Notes: generated by a model from the letters alone, not told the origin. A DNA stretch of 64,000 nt from Mycolicibacterium tokaiense (GCF_010725885.1 NZ_AP022600.1:2852001-2916000), one strand, 5' to 3'; numbered from the stretch's first letter, positions 43,651 to 52,877 are shown. Translations and numbers: made by a program.

Positions 43651-45246
43651 TCACATCCTGAAGACGCCGAAATTCGACGTCCCCTCGATCGGGGCATTGG
43701 CGATGGCGGACAACGACATCCCCAGTACCGTGCGGGTGTCCCGCGGGTCGATGATCCCGTCGTCGTAGAGCATGCCGGAGAGCACCAGCGGCAGCGACTC
43801 GGCCTCGATCTGCCCCTCCACCGCCGCCCGCATGGCCGCGTCGGCGGCCTCGTCGAACTGCTGACCGCGGGCTTCGGTGGCGGCCCGGTTCACGATGGAC
43901 AGCACGCCGGCCAGCTGGGTGCCGCCCATGACCGCAGATTTGGCGCTCGGCCAGGCGAACAGGAAGCGAGGGTCGAAGGCGCGCCCGCACATCCCGTAGT
44001 GCCCGGCGCCGTAGGAGGCGCCGATGAGTAGCGAGATGTGCGGCACTGTCGAGTTGGAGACGGCGTTGATCATCATCGAGCCGTGCTTGATCATCCCCTT
44101 CTCCTCATACGATTTGCCGACCATGTACCCGGTGGTGTTGTGCAGGAACAACAGTGGGGTGTCACTGCGGTTGGCCAGCTGGATGAACTGGGTGGCCTTC
44201 TGAGACTCCTCGCTGAACAGCACCCCGCGCGCGTTCGCGAGAATGCCCAGCGGATAACCGTGCACCCGGGCCCAGCCGGTGACCAGCGAACCGCCGTACA
44301 TCGGTTTGAACTCGTCGAAGTCCGAGCCGTCGACCACGCGGGCGACGATCTCGCGGGGGTCGAAGGGAGTCCGCAGGTCGGCGGGCACGATCCCGACCAG
44401 TTCGTCGGCGTCGAAGAGCGGTTCGTGGACAGGAGCCGGTGCCGGTCCCGCTTTGCGCCAGTTCAAGCGCGCCACGATCCGGCGCCCGATCCGCAGGGCA
44501 TCGGCCTCGTCGACGGCGAAGTAGTCGGCCAGACCCGAGGTGCGGGCGTGCATCTGGGCGCCGCCGAGCGATTCGTCGTCGGACTCCTCGCCGGTGGCCA
44601 TCTTCACCAGCGGCGGCCCGGCCAGGAACACCTTGGAGCGCTCGGCGATCATCACCACGTGGTCGGACATGCCGGGGATGTAGGCACCACCCGCGGTGGA
44701 GTTGCCGAAGACCAGTGCGATGGTGGGGATGCCCGCGGCCGAGAGCCGGGTGAGGTCGCGGAACTGGCGACCGCCCGGGATGAAGATCTCTTTCTGCGTG
44801 GTGAGGTCGGCGCCGCCGGATTCCACCAGCGAGATCAGCGGTAGGCGGTTCTCCAGCGCGATCTGGTTGGCCCGGAACAACTTCCGGATGGTCCACGGGT
44901 TGCTGGTCCCGCCTTTCACGGTGGGGTCGTTGGCCACGATCACGGTCTCGACGCCCTCGACCACACCGATGCCGGTCACCAGGCTGGCGCCCACCTGGTA
45001 GTGACTGCCGTACCCGGCGAGCGGGCACAGCTCCAGAAACGGCGAGTCCTCGTCGACCAGCAGCTCGATCCGCTCGCGGGCGGTGAGCTTGCCGCGGCCG
45101 TGATGGCGCGCGACGTACTTCTCGCCGCCGCCGACCAGCGCCTTGGCCAGCTCGGTGTCCACTTCGGCCAGCTTGGCCGCCATGGCCTCGGCGGCCTGGC
45201 AGTAGGCGGCGCTCTGCGGATCCAGGACCGACTGCAGTGCTGTCAT
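43651..45246 (-). CDS. accD2: Acyl-CoA carboxylase beta subunit (carboxyltransferase)
   Basis: The 531-residue carboxyltransferase moves the carboxyl group from biotin to an acyl-CoA. It shows HHGRGKLTARERIELL, NDPTVKGGTSNPWTIRKLFRAN and GASYGAGHYGMCGRAFDPRFLFAWP, close to methylcrotonyl-CoA and geranyl-CoA carboxylases rather than to propionyl-CoA carboxylases. This fits a branched or terpenoid substrate. ATG at 45246 overlaps the fadE13 stop by 4 nt (ATGA). It precedes the alpha subunit gene by 5 nt. Confidence 0.94.
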   Translation of the reverse strand: MTALQSVLDPQSAAYCQAAEAMAAKLAEVDTELAKALVGGGEKYVARHHGRGKLTARERIELLVDEDSPFLELCPLAGYGSHYQVGASLVTGIGVVEGVETVIVANDPTVKGGTSNPWTIRKLFRANQIALENRLPLISLVESGGADLTTQKEIFIPGGRQFRDLTRLSAAGIPTIALVFGNSTAGGAYIPGMSDHVVMIAERSKVFLAGPPLVKMATGEESDDESLGGAQMHARTSGLADYFAVDEADALRIGRRIVARLNWRKAGPAPAPVHEPLFDADELVGIVPADLRTPFDPREIVARVVDGSDFDEFKPMYGGSLVTGWARVHGYPLGILANARGVLFSEESQKATQFIQLANRSDTPLLFLHNTTGYMVGKSYEEKGMIKHGSMMINAVSNSTVPHISLLIGASYGAGHYGMCGRAFDPRFLFAWPSAKSAVMGGTQLAGVLSIVNRAATEARGQQFDEAADAAMRAAVEGQIEAESLPLVLSGMLYDDGIIDPRDTRTVLGMSLSAIANAPIEGTSNFGVFRM

Positions 45247-46391
45247 GACTGGTAGCCCAGCGTCTTGGCGGCCAGGCTGGTGAGGATCTCGGTGGTGCCG
45301 CCGCCGATTCCGAGGATGCGCATGTCGCGGTACTGCCGTTCGACCTCCGATTCGGCCATGTAACCCATGCCGCCGAACAGCTGCACCGCCTGGTGGGCCA
45401 CCCACTCGCCGGACTCGACGGCGGTGTTCTTGGCGAAACACACCTGCGCGATCAGGTTCGCCTCCCCGGCCAGCTGCTGCTCCACCACGTGGCGGGAGTA
45501 CACCCGCGCCACGTCGATGCGGCGGGCCATCTCGGCCAGGGTGTTCTGCACGGCCTGCCGGGAGATCAGCGGGCGACCGAAGGTCTCACGGTCGCGACAC
45601 CACTGGGCGGTCAGATCCAGGCAGCGGGCGGCGCTCGAATACGCCTGTGCGGCAAGGCCGATGCGTTCGGAGACGAAGGCGGCGGCGATCTGCAGGAAGC
45701 CGGAGTTCTCGACGCCCACCAGGTTGCGCGCCGGCACGCGCACATCGGTGTAGGACAACTCTGCGGTGTCCGAGGAGCGCCAGCCCATCTTGTCCAGCTT
45801 CCGGCTCACCTCGAAGCCGGGGGTGCCCTTCTCCACCACCACCAGCGAGACGCCTGCCGCGCCGGGGCCCCCGGTGCGGCAGGCGGTGACCACGTAGTCG
45901 GCGCGTACACCTGAGGTGATGTAGGTCTTGGCGCCGTTGAGGATGTAGTGGTCACCGTCGCGGCGGGCGGTGGTGCTCAGGTGTGCGACGTCGGAGCCGC
46001 CGCCGGGCTCGGTGATGGCCAGTGCGCCGATCAGCTCCCCGGCCAGCGTGGGCCGCACGAACGTCTCGATGAGGTATTCGTCGCCGGAGGCGGCCATGTG
46101 CGGCACGGCGATGCCACAGGTCATCAGCGACGCGAACACCCCTCCGGGGCAGCCTGATTGGTGCATCTCCTCGCAGATCACCAGGGCATCGGCGCCGTCG
46201 CCTCCGCCGCCGCCCACACTTTCGGGGAACGGCGCGCCCAGCAGCCCGGCGTCGGCGGCCACGTGGTGCAGCTCGCGGGGCAGCTCACCGGCGCGCTCCC
46301 AGTCGTCGATGTGGGGCAGGATCTCGCGGTCGACGAAGCTGCGCACCGTCTTTCGTAGCTGATCGCGTTCCGGCGTGGTCCAGATGCTCAC
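45243..46391 (-). CDS. fadE13: Acyl-CoA dehydrogenase, second in operon
   Basis: The 382-residue acyl-CoA dehydrogenase has LAITEPGGGSDVAHL, KTYITSGVRADYVV and LFGGMGYMAESEVERQYRDMRI. At the canonical catalytic position the sequence is GIGGGTTEI, so the glutamate is missing there, but SERIGLAA in helix G supplies one as in isovaleryl- and citronellyl-CoA dehydrogenases. GTG at 46391 (VSIWTTPERDQL) overlaps the stop of the AtuA-like gene. The likely substrate is a branched acyl-CoA. Confidence 0.92.
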   Translation of the reverse strand: MSIWTTPERDQLRKTVRSFVDREILPHIDDWERAGELPRELHHVAADAGLLGAPFPESVGGGGGDGADALVICEEMHQSGCPGGVFASLMTCGIAVPHMAASGDEYLIETFVRPTLAGELIGALAITEPGGGSDVAHLSTTARRDGDHYILNGAKTYITSGVRADYVVTACRTGGPGAAGVSLVVVEKGTPGFEVSRKLDKMGWRSSDTAELSYTDVRVPARNLVGVENSGFLQIAAAFVSERIGLAAQAYSSAARCLDLTAQWCRDRETFGRPLISRQAVQNTLAEMARRIDVARVYSRHVVEQQLAGEANLIAQVCFAKNTAVESGEWVAHQAVQLFGGMGYMAESEVERQYRDMRILGIGGGTTEILTSLAAKTLGYQS

Positions 46392-48094
46392 GGGAGAAAC
46401 CTCTCGGGGATGTCGACAACACGACTGCGCAGCCACTCACCGACTGCCTTGGCCTGGGGATCGAACCGGGCCTGGTAGGCCACTCCTGCACCCAGGAGAT
46501 CCTCGATGACGAAGTTCACGGCGCGCAGGTGAGGCAGCAGGTACCGGCGGACGGGCAGGCCGGCGGTTTCGGGTAGCAACCGGCCCAGGGTCTCCACGGT
46601 CAGAAAGTGCACCAGCCACCGCCACTGGTCATCGGAGCGCACCCACACCCCGACATTGGCCGCGCCACCCTTGTCGCCGCTGCGGGCGCCGGCCACCAGA
46701 CCCAGCGCCGCGCGCCGGGTGGGGCCGTGCGGCAGGGGGGTGGGGAGTTCTGGTTCGGGAGCGTCGGCCAGGGGGAGAGTGTCGACGGCGCAGGCGATGT
46801 CGACCCGGGAGCCGTCGGCGTGCACCGCGACGTGCGGCACCGCGGTGGCATCGACATAGCCGGGGGTGAACACCCCGTAGACCTGACCGTCGGCCGGCGG
46901 CGTGGTGGCGTGAAACCCCGGGTAGCTGGCCAGCGCGAGTTCGACTGCGGCGCCGGAGAATCGGCGTCCCACCGCGGCGGGGTCCGGATCGCGCGCCACG
47001 CAGTGCAGCAGGGCGCTGGCGGTTTCCTCGGTCTCGGCGTCGGGATGGTCGGTGCGCGCCAGGGCCCACTGCAGCTCCGCAGGCCGGACCGGCAGCGCCG
47101 CCTCCAGTTGGCTGCGCACCAGCGCGGCCTTGGCGTCGATGTCGAGACCGGTGAGGACGAAGGTCATGGCGTTGCGGAACCCGCCGATGCTGTTGAGCGA
47201 CACCTTCAGCGTCGGCGGTGGGGGTTCGCCGGTGACGCCGGTGATGTGCACCCGGTCGGGGCCGGCGGCGTGCAGGCGGACGCTGTCGAGGCGGGCGGTG
47301 ACATCGGGGTTGGCGTAGCGGGCGCCGGTGACCTCGTAGAGCAGTTGGGCGGTGACGGTGTCGGTGCTGACCGCTCCGCCGGTCCTGGGGTGTTTGGTGA
47401 TCACCGACGAGCCGTCGGCGTGGATCTCGGCCAGCGGGAAGCCCGGGTGCATGAGGTCGGGCACCTCGCCGAAGAACGCGAAGTTGCCGCCGGTGGCCTG
47501 GGTACCGCACTCGATCACGTGGCCGGCGATCACCGCTCCGGCCAACCGGTCGTAGTCGGTGCGGGCCCAGCCGAAGTGCGCGGCGGCCGGTCCGACCACC
47601 ACCGAGGCGTCGGTGACCCGTCCGGTCACCACCACGTCGGCGCCACCGGCCAGGCACTCGACGATGCCCCAGGCGCCCAGATAGGCGTTCGCGGTCAGAG
47701 GAGTGCCGAGCCCGAGTTCGTCGGCGCGCGCCAGTAGGTCGTCGCCCTCGACGTGGGCGACGGTGACGGTCAGTCCCAGGCGCTGGGCCAGGGCGCGCAC
47801 CGCCTGCGCCAGACCCGCCGGATTGAGCCCGCCGGCGTTGGTGACGATGCGCACGCCGTGGTCGACGGCCAAACCCAGGCAGGTCTCGAGTTGGCGCAGA
47901 AAAGTGGCGGCATAACCGCGGTCGGGGTGCTTGATCCGGTCGCGGCCCAGGATGAGCATGGTCAGCTCGGCCAGATAATCGCCGGTGAGGTAGTCCAGGT
48001 CGCCCCCGGTCAGCATCTCCTGCATCGCCGCGAGCCGATCGCCGTAGAACCCGGAGCAGTTCCCGATGCGGACCGCCGGAACCGGCTCAGCCAC
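46388..48094 (-). CDS. AtuA-like protein (DUF1446, acyclic terpene utilisation family), Rv0976c type
   Basis: The 568-residue protein heads the operon. It begins VRIGNCSGFYGDRLAAMQEMLTGG (from about residue 7) and shows DYLAELTMLILGRDR, NAGGLNPAGLA, GRVTDASVVVGPAAAHFGW, GARSGDKGGAANVGVW and a C-terminal RAVNFVIEDLLGAGVA. This is the AtuA family, essential for citronellol/geraniol growth in Pseudomonas though its reaction is unknown. GTG at 48094 has GGGGAGGAC upstream, which decides the start over a TTG. A palindrome lies just upstream. Confidence 0.88.
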   Translation of the reverse strand: MAEPVPAVRIGNCSGFYGDRLAAMQEMLTGGDLDYLTGDYLAELTMLILGRDRIKHPDRGYAATFLRQLETCLGLAVDHGVRIVTNAGGLNPAGLAQAVRALAQRLGLTVTVAHVEGDDLLARADELGLGTPLTANAYLGAWGIVECLAGGADVVVTGRVTDASVVVGPAAAHFGWARTDYDRLAGAVIAGHVIECGTQATGGNFAFFGEVPDLMHPGFPLAEIHADGSSVITKHPRTGGAVSTDTVTAQLLYEVTGARYANPDVTARLDSVRLHAAGPDRVHITGVTGEPPPPTLKVSLNSIGGFRNAMTFVLTGLDIDAKAALVRSQLEAALPVRPAELQWALARTDHPDAETEETASALLHCVARDPDPAAVGRRFSGAAVELALASYPGFHATTPPADGQVYGVFTPGYVDATAVPHVAVHADGSRVDIACAVDTLPLADAPEPELPTPLPHGPTRRAALGLVAGARSGDKGGAANVGVWVRSDDQWRWLVHFLTVETLGRLLPETAGLPVRRYLLPHLRAVNFVIEDLLGAGVAYQARFDPQAKAVGEWLRSRVVDIPERFLP

Positions 48095-48116
48095 GTGTCC
48101 TCCCCATCTCAACCAA

Positions 48117-48138
48117 CCGGTAGGTTACCTATAACCGG
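48117..48138. promoter_or_regulatory. Operator-like inverted repeats at the head of the acyl-CoA operon
   Basis: The region contains the palindrome taggttaccta (48121-48131) inside outer ccgg/ccgg arms. It lies 23 nt before the AtuA-like start, where a repressor would act. The regulator is not encoded nearby. Confidence 0.45.
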
Positions 48139-48305
48139 AGGTACCGAGTCAAGGGTGAGTTGTGATCACCGCGGTGGGTATCAAGGCGCTGAGCGGGTTC
48201 CGTTTTGGAGTCGGGGTCGCCGGCGGGCTATCCTGGGACCCAATCGTCGCCGCCGGCGTGCGCACTTTCCGTGCGGCGGACACCACAAGCAAGGAGATGC
48301 TCGTC

Positions 48306-48479
48306 ATGGCTGTGCCCAAGCGCAGGATGTCGCGTTCGAACACCCGTAGCCGTCGCGCGCAGTGGAAGACCGAGGCCACCGGCCTCGTCAACGTCACCGT
48401 TGCCGGCGCTGCGCACAAGGTGCCGCGTCGTCTGCTCAAGGCCGCCCGCCTCGGCCTGATCGATCTCGACAAGCGCTGA
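48306..48479 (+). CDS. rpmF: 50S ribosomal protein L32, cysteine-free form
   Basis: This is the 57-residue large-subunit protein L32: [21 protein letters not shown] at the N-terminus and [21 protein letters not shown] at the C-terminus (parts shown). The zinc-binding cysteines of the common form are absent, so it is of the C-minus class. AAGGAG precedes the ATG. The longer upstream frame is not used. It is monocistronic, with a hairpin 22 nt after the stop. Confidence 0.96.
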   Translation: MAVPKRRMSRSNTRSRRAQWKTEATGLVNVTVAGAAHKVPRRLLKAARLGLIDLDKR

Positions 48480-48501
48480 ACTCGTTCGCTGGCCGGCCGA
48501 T

Positions 48502-48530
48502 GAAGGTGTGCGAGACTTTCGCGCACCTTC
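48502..48530 (+). terminator. Stem-loop between rpmF and mprA
   Basis: An 11-bp stem (48502-48512 with 48520-48530, one wobble pair) has a 7-nt loop. There is no U-tract. It probably ends the rpmF transcript just before the mprA control region. Confidence 0.6.
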
Positions 48531-48540
48531 TCCCGCGCGC

Positions 48541-48558
48541 CTCTCAGGCCGCTCTCAG
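48541..48558 (+). promoter_or_regulatory. MprA-type direct-repeat box upstream of mprA
   Basis: ctctcag occurs at 48541-48547 and 48552-48558 with an 11-bp period, 18 nt before the mprA start. The same core with the same period recurs before pepD. Direct-repeat boxes are the known mode of MprA binding and autoregulation. Confidence 0.65.
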
Positions 48559-48575
48559 ACATTGGGATAACACTG

Positions 48576-49268
48576 GTGGCCGTGCGGATTCTTGTCGTTG
48601 ATGACGATCGCGCCGTGCGCGAATCGCTGCGCCGGTCTCTTTCCTTCAACGGCTACTCGGTGTCGCTGGCCGAGGACGGTGTCGAGGCGCTGAACGCGAT
48701 CTCCACCGACCGTCCCGACGCCGTGGTCCTCGATGTGATGATGCCCCGGCTCGACGGCCTCGAGGTCTGCCGTCAACTGCGCAGCACCGGCGACGACCTG
48801 CCGATCCTGGTACTCACGGCCCGCGACTCGGTGTCCGAGCGGGTTGCCGGCCTCGATGCCGGTGCCGACGACTACCTGCCGAAGCCGTTCGCCTTGGAAG
48901 AGCTCCTGGCCCGGATGCGCGCGCTGCTGCGGCGCACGGGTCCCGAGGACAAGGCGGAGGCCGTCGCGCTGAGCTTCGGTGACCTGACGCTGGACCCCGT
49001 GACGCGTGAGGTGACCCGCGGCCAGCGTCAGATCAGCCTCACCCGCACCGAGTTCGCGCTGCTGGAGATGCTGATCGCCAACCCGAGGCGGGTGCTGACG
49101 CGCAGCCGCATCCTCGAGGAGGTGTGGGGTTTCGATTTCCCCACCTCCGGCAACGCCCTCGAGGTGTACGTCGGATATCTGCGTCGTAAAACGGAAGCGG
49201 AGGGCGAGCCGCGGCTGATCCACACCGTCCGCGGGGTGGGTTATGTGCTGCGGGAGACGCCGCCGTGA
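48576..49268 (+). CDS. mprA: Response regulator MprA
   Basis: MprA is the OmpR-family response regulator of the MprAB envelope-stress system, which controls sigE, sigB and pepD. The 230-residue protein has a receiver domain ([16 protein letters not shown], phospho-acceptor Asp in [12 protein letters not shown], Lys in [11 protein letters not shown]) and a C-terminal winged helix ([28 protein letters not shown] in two parts). The start is GTG at 48576. It is nearly identical to the tuberculosis protein as I remember it. It leads the operon with mprB. Confidence 0.97.
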   Translation: MAVRILVVDDDRAVRESLRRSLSFNGYSVSLAEDGVEALNAISTDRPDAVVLDVMMPRLDGLEVCRQLRSTGDDLPILVLTARDSVSERVAGLDAGADDYLPKPFALEELLARMRALLRRTGPEDKAEAVALSFGDLTLDPVTREVTRGQRQISLTRTEFALLEMLIANPRRVLTRSRILEEVWGFDFPTSGNALEVYVGYLRRKTEAEGEPRLIHTVRGVGYVLRETPP

Positions 49269-49298
49269 GCCGATATCGATGAGGTGCCGGGCATAGAG

Positions 49299-50834
49299 AT
49301 GGCACGGCCCAACCGGCGCGAGTCGCGGACAACCACATCGTTGTCACTGCGGTGGCGAGTCATGTTGCTCGCCATGTCCATGGTGGCGATGGTGGTCGTC
49401 CTGATTTCGTTCGCCGTGTACGCCGTGGTCTCCGCCGCGCTCTACGACGACATCGACAACCAGCTGCAGAGCCGCGCGCAGCTGCTGATCGCCAGCGGAT
49501 CGCTGGCCTCGGACCCGGGCAAAGCCATCGAGGGCACCGCATATTCCGATGTCAACGCCATGCTGATCAATCCGGGCCGCTCGATCTACACGGCCAACCA
49601 AGAGGGCCAGACGCTGCCCATCGGCGCCACCGAGCGCAGGGTGATCGCGGGCGAGCTGTTCATGTCGCGGCGTACCGCCGCAGATCAACGGGTGCTGGCC
49701 GTGCACCTGCCCAACGGCAGCACCCTGCTGATCTCCAAGAGTCTGGCGCCCACCGACGCGGTGATGATGAAACTGCGCTGGGTGCTGCTGATCGTCGGCG
49801 GCGTCGGTGTCGCGGTGGCCGCCATCGCGGGTGCGGCGGTCATCCGTACCGGACTGCGACCCGTGGCCAAGCTGACCGAGGCCGCCGAGCGGGTGGCGCG
49901 CACCGACGACCTGCGGCCCATCCCGGTGTTCGGCAGCGACGAGCTGGCGCGGCTGACCGAGGCGTTCAACATGATGCTGCGCGCGCTCACCGAATCCCGG
50001 GAGCGCCAGGCGCGGCTGGTCACCGACGCCGGCCACGAGCTGCGGACGCCGCTGACCTCGCTGCGCACCAACGTCGAGTTGCTGATGGCCTCCACCCGTC
50101 CGGGTGCGGCCAGCATCCCCGAATCCGAGATGGACGACCTGCGGGCCGACGTCATCGGGCAGATCGAGGAACTGTCGACACTGGTCGGCGATCTGGTCGA
50201 TCTCACCCGCGACGACGCCGGCGGGGTGATCCACGAACCCGTCGACCTCACCGAGGTGGTGGAGCGCAGCCTCGAGCGGGTTCGCCGGCGTCGCAACGAC
50301 ATTGAATTCGACATCGACGTGACGCCCTGGCAGGTCTACGGCGACGCCGCCGGGCTGTCCAGGGCGGTGCTGAACCTGCTGGACAACGCCGCCAAGTGGA
50401 GCCCGTCGGAGGGGCGGGTACGGCTGACGCTCAAACAGGTGGACCCGACGCACGCCGAACTGGTGGTGTCCGACCTCGGGCCCGGGATCCCGCTGCAGGA
50501 ACGCCGGCTGGTCTTCGAGCGGTTCTACCGGGCCACCGCGGCCCGCGCCATGCCCGGCTCGGGTCTGGGATTGGCGATCGTCAAGCAGGTGGTGCTCAAA
50601 CACGGTGGCGCGCTGCGGGTCGAGGAGACGGTGCCGGGTGGGCAGCCTCCGGGCACCTCGATCTTCGTCCTGCTGCCGGGGCGGCCCGGGTCCCCTGCTC
50701 CCTTCCCCGACGCCGACGGAACTGACGGTGACGTCAACACCGGCGATTCACTGCCGATGGCCACCGATCAGGCAACGACACGATCACAACCGGGCGTTAT
50801 CTCAGTCGATTCTCAGTCGACACGGGCAAGGTAG
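49299..50834 (+). CDS. mprB: Sensor histidine kinase MprB
   Basis: MprB senses envelope stress through its extracytoplasmic loop, in partnership with DnaK as known in M. tuberculosis. The 511-residue protein has a membrane helix at about residues 20-44 (VMLLAMSMVAMVVVLISF), a periplasmic loop to about 155, a second helix near 165-185, HAMP, the H-box DAGHELRTPLTSL, N-box NLLDNAAKWS, G1 SDLGPGIP and G2 GSGLGLAIVKQ. ATG at 49299 is chosen; a GTG lies five codons upstream. Its 3' end contains the MprA-type box for pepD. Confidence 0.96.
   Translation: MARPNRRESRTTTSLSLRWRVMLLAMSMVAMVVVLISFAVYAVVSAALYDDIDNQLQSRAQLLIASGSLASDPGKAIEGTAYSDVNAMLINPGRSIYTANQEGQTLPIGATERRVIAGELFMSRRTAADQRVLAVHLPNGSTLLISKSLAPTDAVMMKLRWVLLIVGGVGVAVAAIAGAAVIRTGLRPVAKLTEAAERVARTDDLRPIPVFGSDELARLTEAFNMMLRALTESRERQARLVTDAGHELRTPLTSLRTNVELLMASTRPGAASIPESEMDDLRADVIGQIEELSTLVGDLVDLTRDDAGGVIHEPVDLTEVVERSLERVRRRRNDIEFDIDVTPWQVYGDAAGLSRAVLNLLDNAAKWSPSEGRVRLTLKQVDPTHAELVVSDLGPGIPLQERRLVFERFYRATAARAMPGSGLGLAIVKQVVLKHGGALRVEETVPGGQPPGTSIFVLLPGRPGSPAPFPDADGTDGDVNTGDSLPMATDQATTRSQPGVISVDSQSTRAR
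50800..50820 (+). promoter_or_regulatory. MprA-type direct-repeat box upstream of pepD, inside mprB
   Basis: tctcagtcga occurs twice, at 50800-50809 and 50811-50820, with an 11-bp period. It lies within the last codons of mprB and 90 nt before pepD, a known MprA target. Confidence 0.7.
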
Positions 50835-50909
50835 TTGCTAACTGGCAACGTTCTCCCGCCGTGACCCGTCCCGGTCGCGGAAGACTGTCGAAGGATCGGT
50901 GACCCGAGC

Positions 50910-52298
50910 ATGACGAGCTACCCAGGGCCGCACAACCCTGGTCCCACGCCACCCAGGTACACCTCCGCGCCGCAGCAGTCCGGACAGCATCCGAATCCGC
51001 AGGCGGCGCAGCACGGTTACTACGCGCGTCCTCCCCACGGCCAGCAGAGCTACGACTGGCGTTATGCCACCGCGCCGCAGCCCGACCCGCGGCAGTCGGC
51101 GGCCTATCCCGCCTACCGGCCGCCACACACGGCGCCGCTGCCGCGTCAGAGAAGTTCGCGGACCAAGCTCTTTGCCGGTGCGATGGCAATCGCGGTGGTG
51201 TCAGCCGGAATCGGCGGCGGCGTGGCGGTGCTGGCCCATCCCGACGAGCGTCCGGTGAACACCTTCACCACGGCCAGCGGGCCTGCACCGGGAGTGCCCG
51301 CCGCCAACGTTCCCGCCGGCTCGGTGGAGCAGGTGGCCGCCAAGGTGGTGCCGAGCGTGGTCAAACTCGAGATCAGCCTGGGCCGCGCCCACGAGGAAGG
51401 CTCCGGCATCATCCTGTCGCCGGACGGTCTGATCCTCACCAACGCTCACGTGGTCTCTGCGGCCGGTGCGCCGTCGGCCGCACCCGACGCGCTGCCGGGC
51501 ATCCCGTCCGGTCCGGAGCTGCGCGGGGCCAAGCCCGAGACCAGCGTGACCTTCTCCGACGGGACCACGACGGGTTTCACCGTGGTGGGTGCCGACCCGG
51601 CCAGCGATGTCGCGGTGGTCAAGGCCGACGGGGTGTCCGGCCTGACGCCGATCACCCTGGGCTCGTCGGCGGACCTGAGGGTGGGCCAGGACGTGGTCGC
51701 CATCGGTTCGCCGCTCGGGCTGGAGAGCACCGTCACCACCGGCATCGTCAGCGCCCTGAACCGGCCGGTGTCCACCGCCGGCGATGCCAAGAACCAGAAC
51801 ACCGTGCTGGATGCCATCCAGACCGACGCGGCGATCAACCCCGGCAACTCCGGGGGAGCGCTGGTCAACATGAACGGCGAATTGGTGGGCGTCAACTCCG
51901 CGATCGCGACCCTGGGCGGCGGGGACGACTCCCCGCGTTCCGGCTCGATCGGACTCGGGTTCGCCATCCCGGTGGATCAGGCCAAGCGGATCGCCGATGA
52001 ACTGATCAGTACCGGTTCGGCGTCGCACGCCTCGTTGGGCGTCCAGGTGAGCAATGACACCGCCATCAACGGCGCGAAGATCGTCGAGATCACCCGCGGC
52101 GGCGCCGCCGCGTCGGCCGGCCTGCCCAATGGTGCGGTGGTGACCAAGGTCGACGACCGTCCCATCTCCGGGGCGGGGGCACTGGTGGCGGCCGTGCGTT
52201 CGAAGGCGCCGGGGGAGACGGTGACGTTGACCTACGTCGAATCCGATGCGGGCGACCCCCAGACTCTGCAGGTGACACTCGGGAAGGCGGCGCAGTGA
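50910..52298 (+). CDS. pepD: HtrA-like serine protease PepD
   Basis: PepD is a DegP/HtrA-type protease and chaperone at the membrane that handles misfolded envelope proteins and feeds back on MprAB/SigE. The 462-residue protein has a Pro/Gln/Tyr-rich cytoplasmic N-terminus (1-85), one membrane helix (about 88-110), a trypsin-like domain with His in LTNAHVVSAA, Asp in PASDVAVVKADG and Ser in NPGNSGGALV, and a C-terminal PDZ domain (LGVQVSND to the end). It lies in the mprAB operon and has its own MprA-type box. Confidence 0.96.
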   Translation: MTSYPGPHNPGPTPPRYTSAPQQSGQHPNPQAAQHGYYARPPHGQQSYDWRYATAPQPDPRQSAAYPAYRPPHTAPLPRQRSSRTKLFAGAMAIAVVSAGIGGGVAVLAHPDERPVNTFTTASGPAPGVPAANVPAGSVEQVAAKVVPSVVKLEISLGRAHEEGSGIILSPDGLILTNAHVVSAAGAPSAAPDALPGIPSGPELRGAKPETSVTFSDGTTTGFTVVGADPASDVAVVKADGVSGLTPITLGSSADLRVGQDVVAIGSPLGLESTVTTGIVSALNRPVSTAGDAKNQNTVLDAIQTDAAINPGNSGGALVNMNGELVGVNSAIATLGGGDDSPRSGSIGLGFAIPVDQAKRIADELISTGSASHASLGVQVSNDTAINGAKIVEITRGGAAASAGLPNGAVVTKVDDRPISGAGALVAAVRSKAPGETVTLTYVESDAGDPQTLQVTLGKAAQ

Positions 52299-52366
52299 CC
52301 ACGATATGGACCGCCACCTCACAGGCGGTGGGCAGGAAGTCGTCCTCCACATATACGGTTGCTTCC

Positions 52367-52864
52367 ATGGAACAGCCGCACGAGCTCGTGGGCCGAGCTC
52401 TCGTCGTCGTCGTCGATGATCGGACCGCGCACGGTGACGAGGAAGACCACAGCGGTCCGTTGGTCACCGAATTGCTGAACGAGGCAGGCTTCGTGGTCGA
52501 CGGAGTTGTGGTGGTGGCCTCGGACGAGGTCGAGATCCGCAACGCCCTCAACACCGCGGTGATCGGCGGTGTCGATCTGGTGGTGAGCGTGGGCGGCACC
52601 GGTGTCATGCCGCGCGATGTCACCCCGGAAGCCACCGTGGACATCCTCGACCGCGAGCTCCTCGGGATTTCGGAAGCGCTGCGGGCCTCGGGTCTGTCCG
52701 CCGGCATCATCGACGCCGGGATGTCGCGCGGCCTGGCCGGGATCTCCGGCAGCACCCTGGTGGTCAACCTCTCCGGTTCGCGCCCTGCGGTCCGCGACGG
52801 CATGGCCACGCTGAGCCCCCTGGCCGCTCAGATCATCGGCCAGCTCTCCAGCCTGGAAATCTGA
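52367..52864 (+). CDS. moaB2: Molybdenum cofactor biosynthesis MoaB/Mog-like protein
   Basis: This 165-residue MogA/MoaB-fold protein is expected to adenylylate molybdopterin. The MPT-binding motif is VSVGGTGVMPRDVTPE, followed by SGLSAGIIDAGMSRGLAGISGSTLVVNLSGSR (seen in segments). ATG at 52367 is chosen because homology begins at MEQ and TACGGT lies 7 nt upstream as a -10 for a leaderless mRNA. A GTG at 52295 that overlaps the pepD stop would add 24 residues and cannot be excluded. An intrinsic terminator follows. Confidence 0.9.
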   Translation: MEQPHELVGRALVVVVDDRTAHGDEEDHSGPLVTELLNEAGFVVDGVVVVASDEVEIRNALNTAVIGGVDLVVSVGGTGVMPRDVTPEATVDILDRELLGISEALRASGLSAGIIDAGMSRGLAGISGSTLVVNLSGSRPAVRDGMATLSPLAAQIIGQLSSLEI

Positions 52865-52877
52865 CTCGTCTCTCATG

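Noticed and set aside
48117..48138. IdeR (iron) box before the AtuA-like gene
   Set aside because: Only the TAGGTTA half fits; the second half is out of register with TTAGGTTAGGCTAACCTAA.
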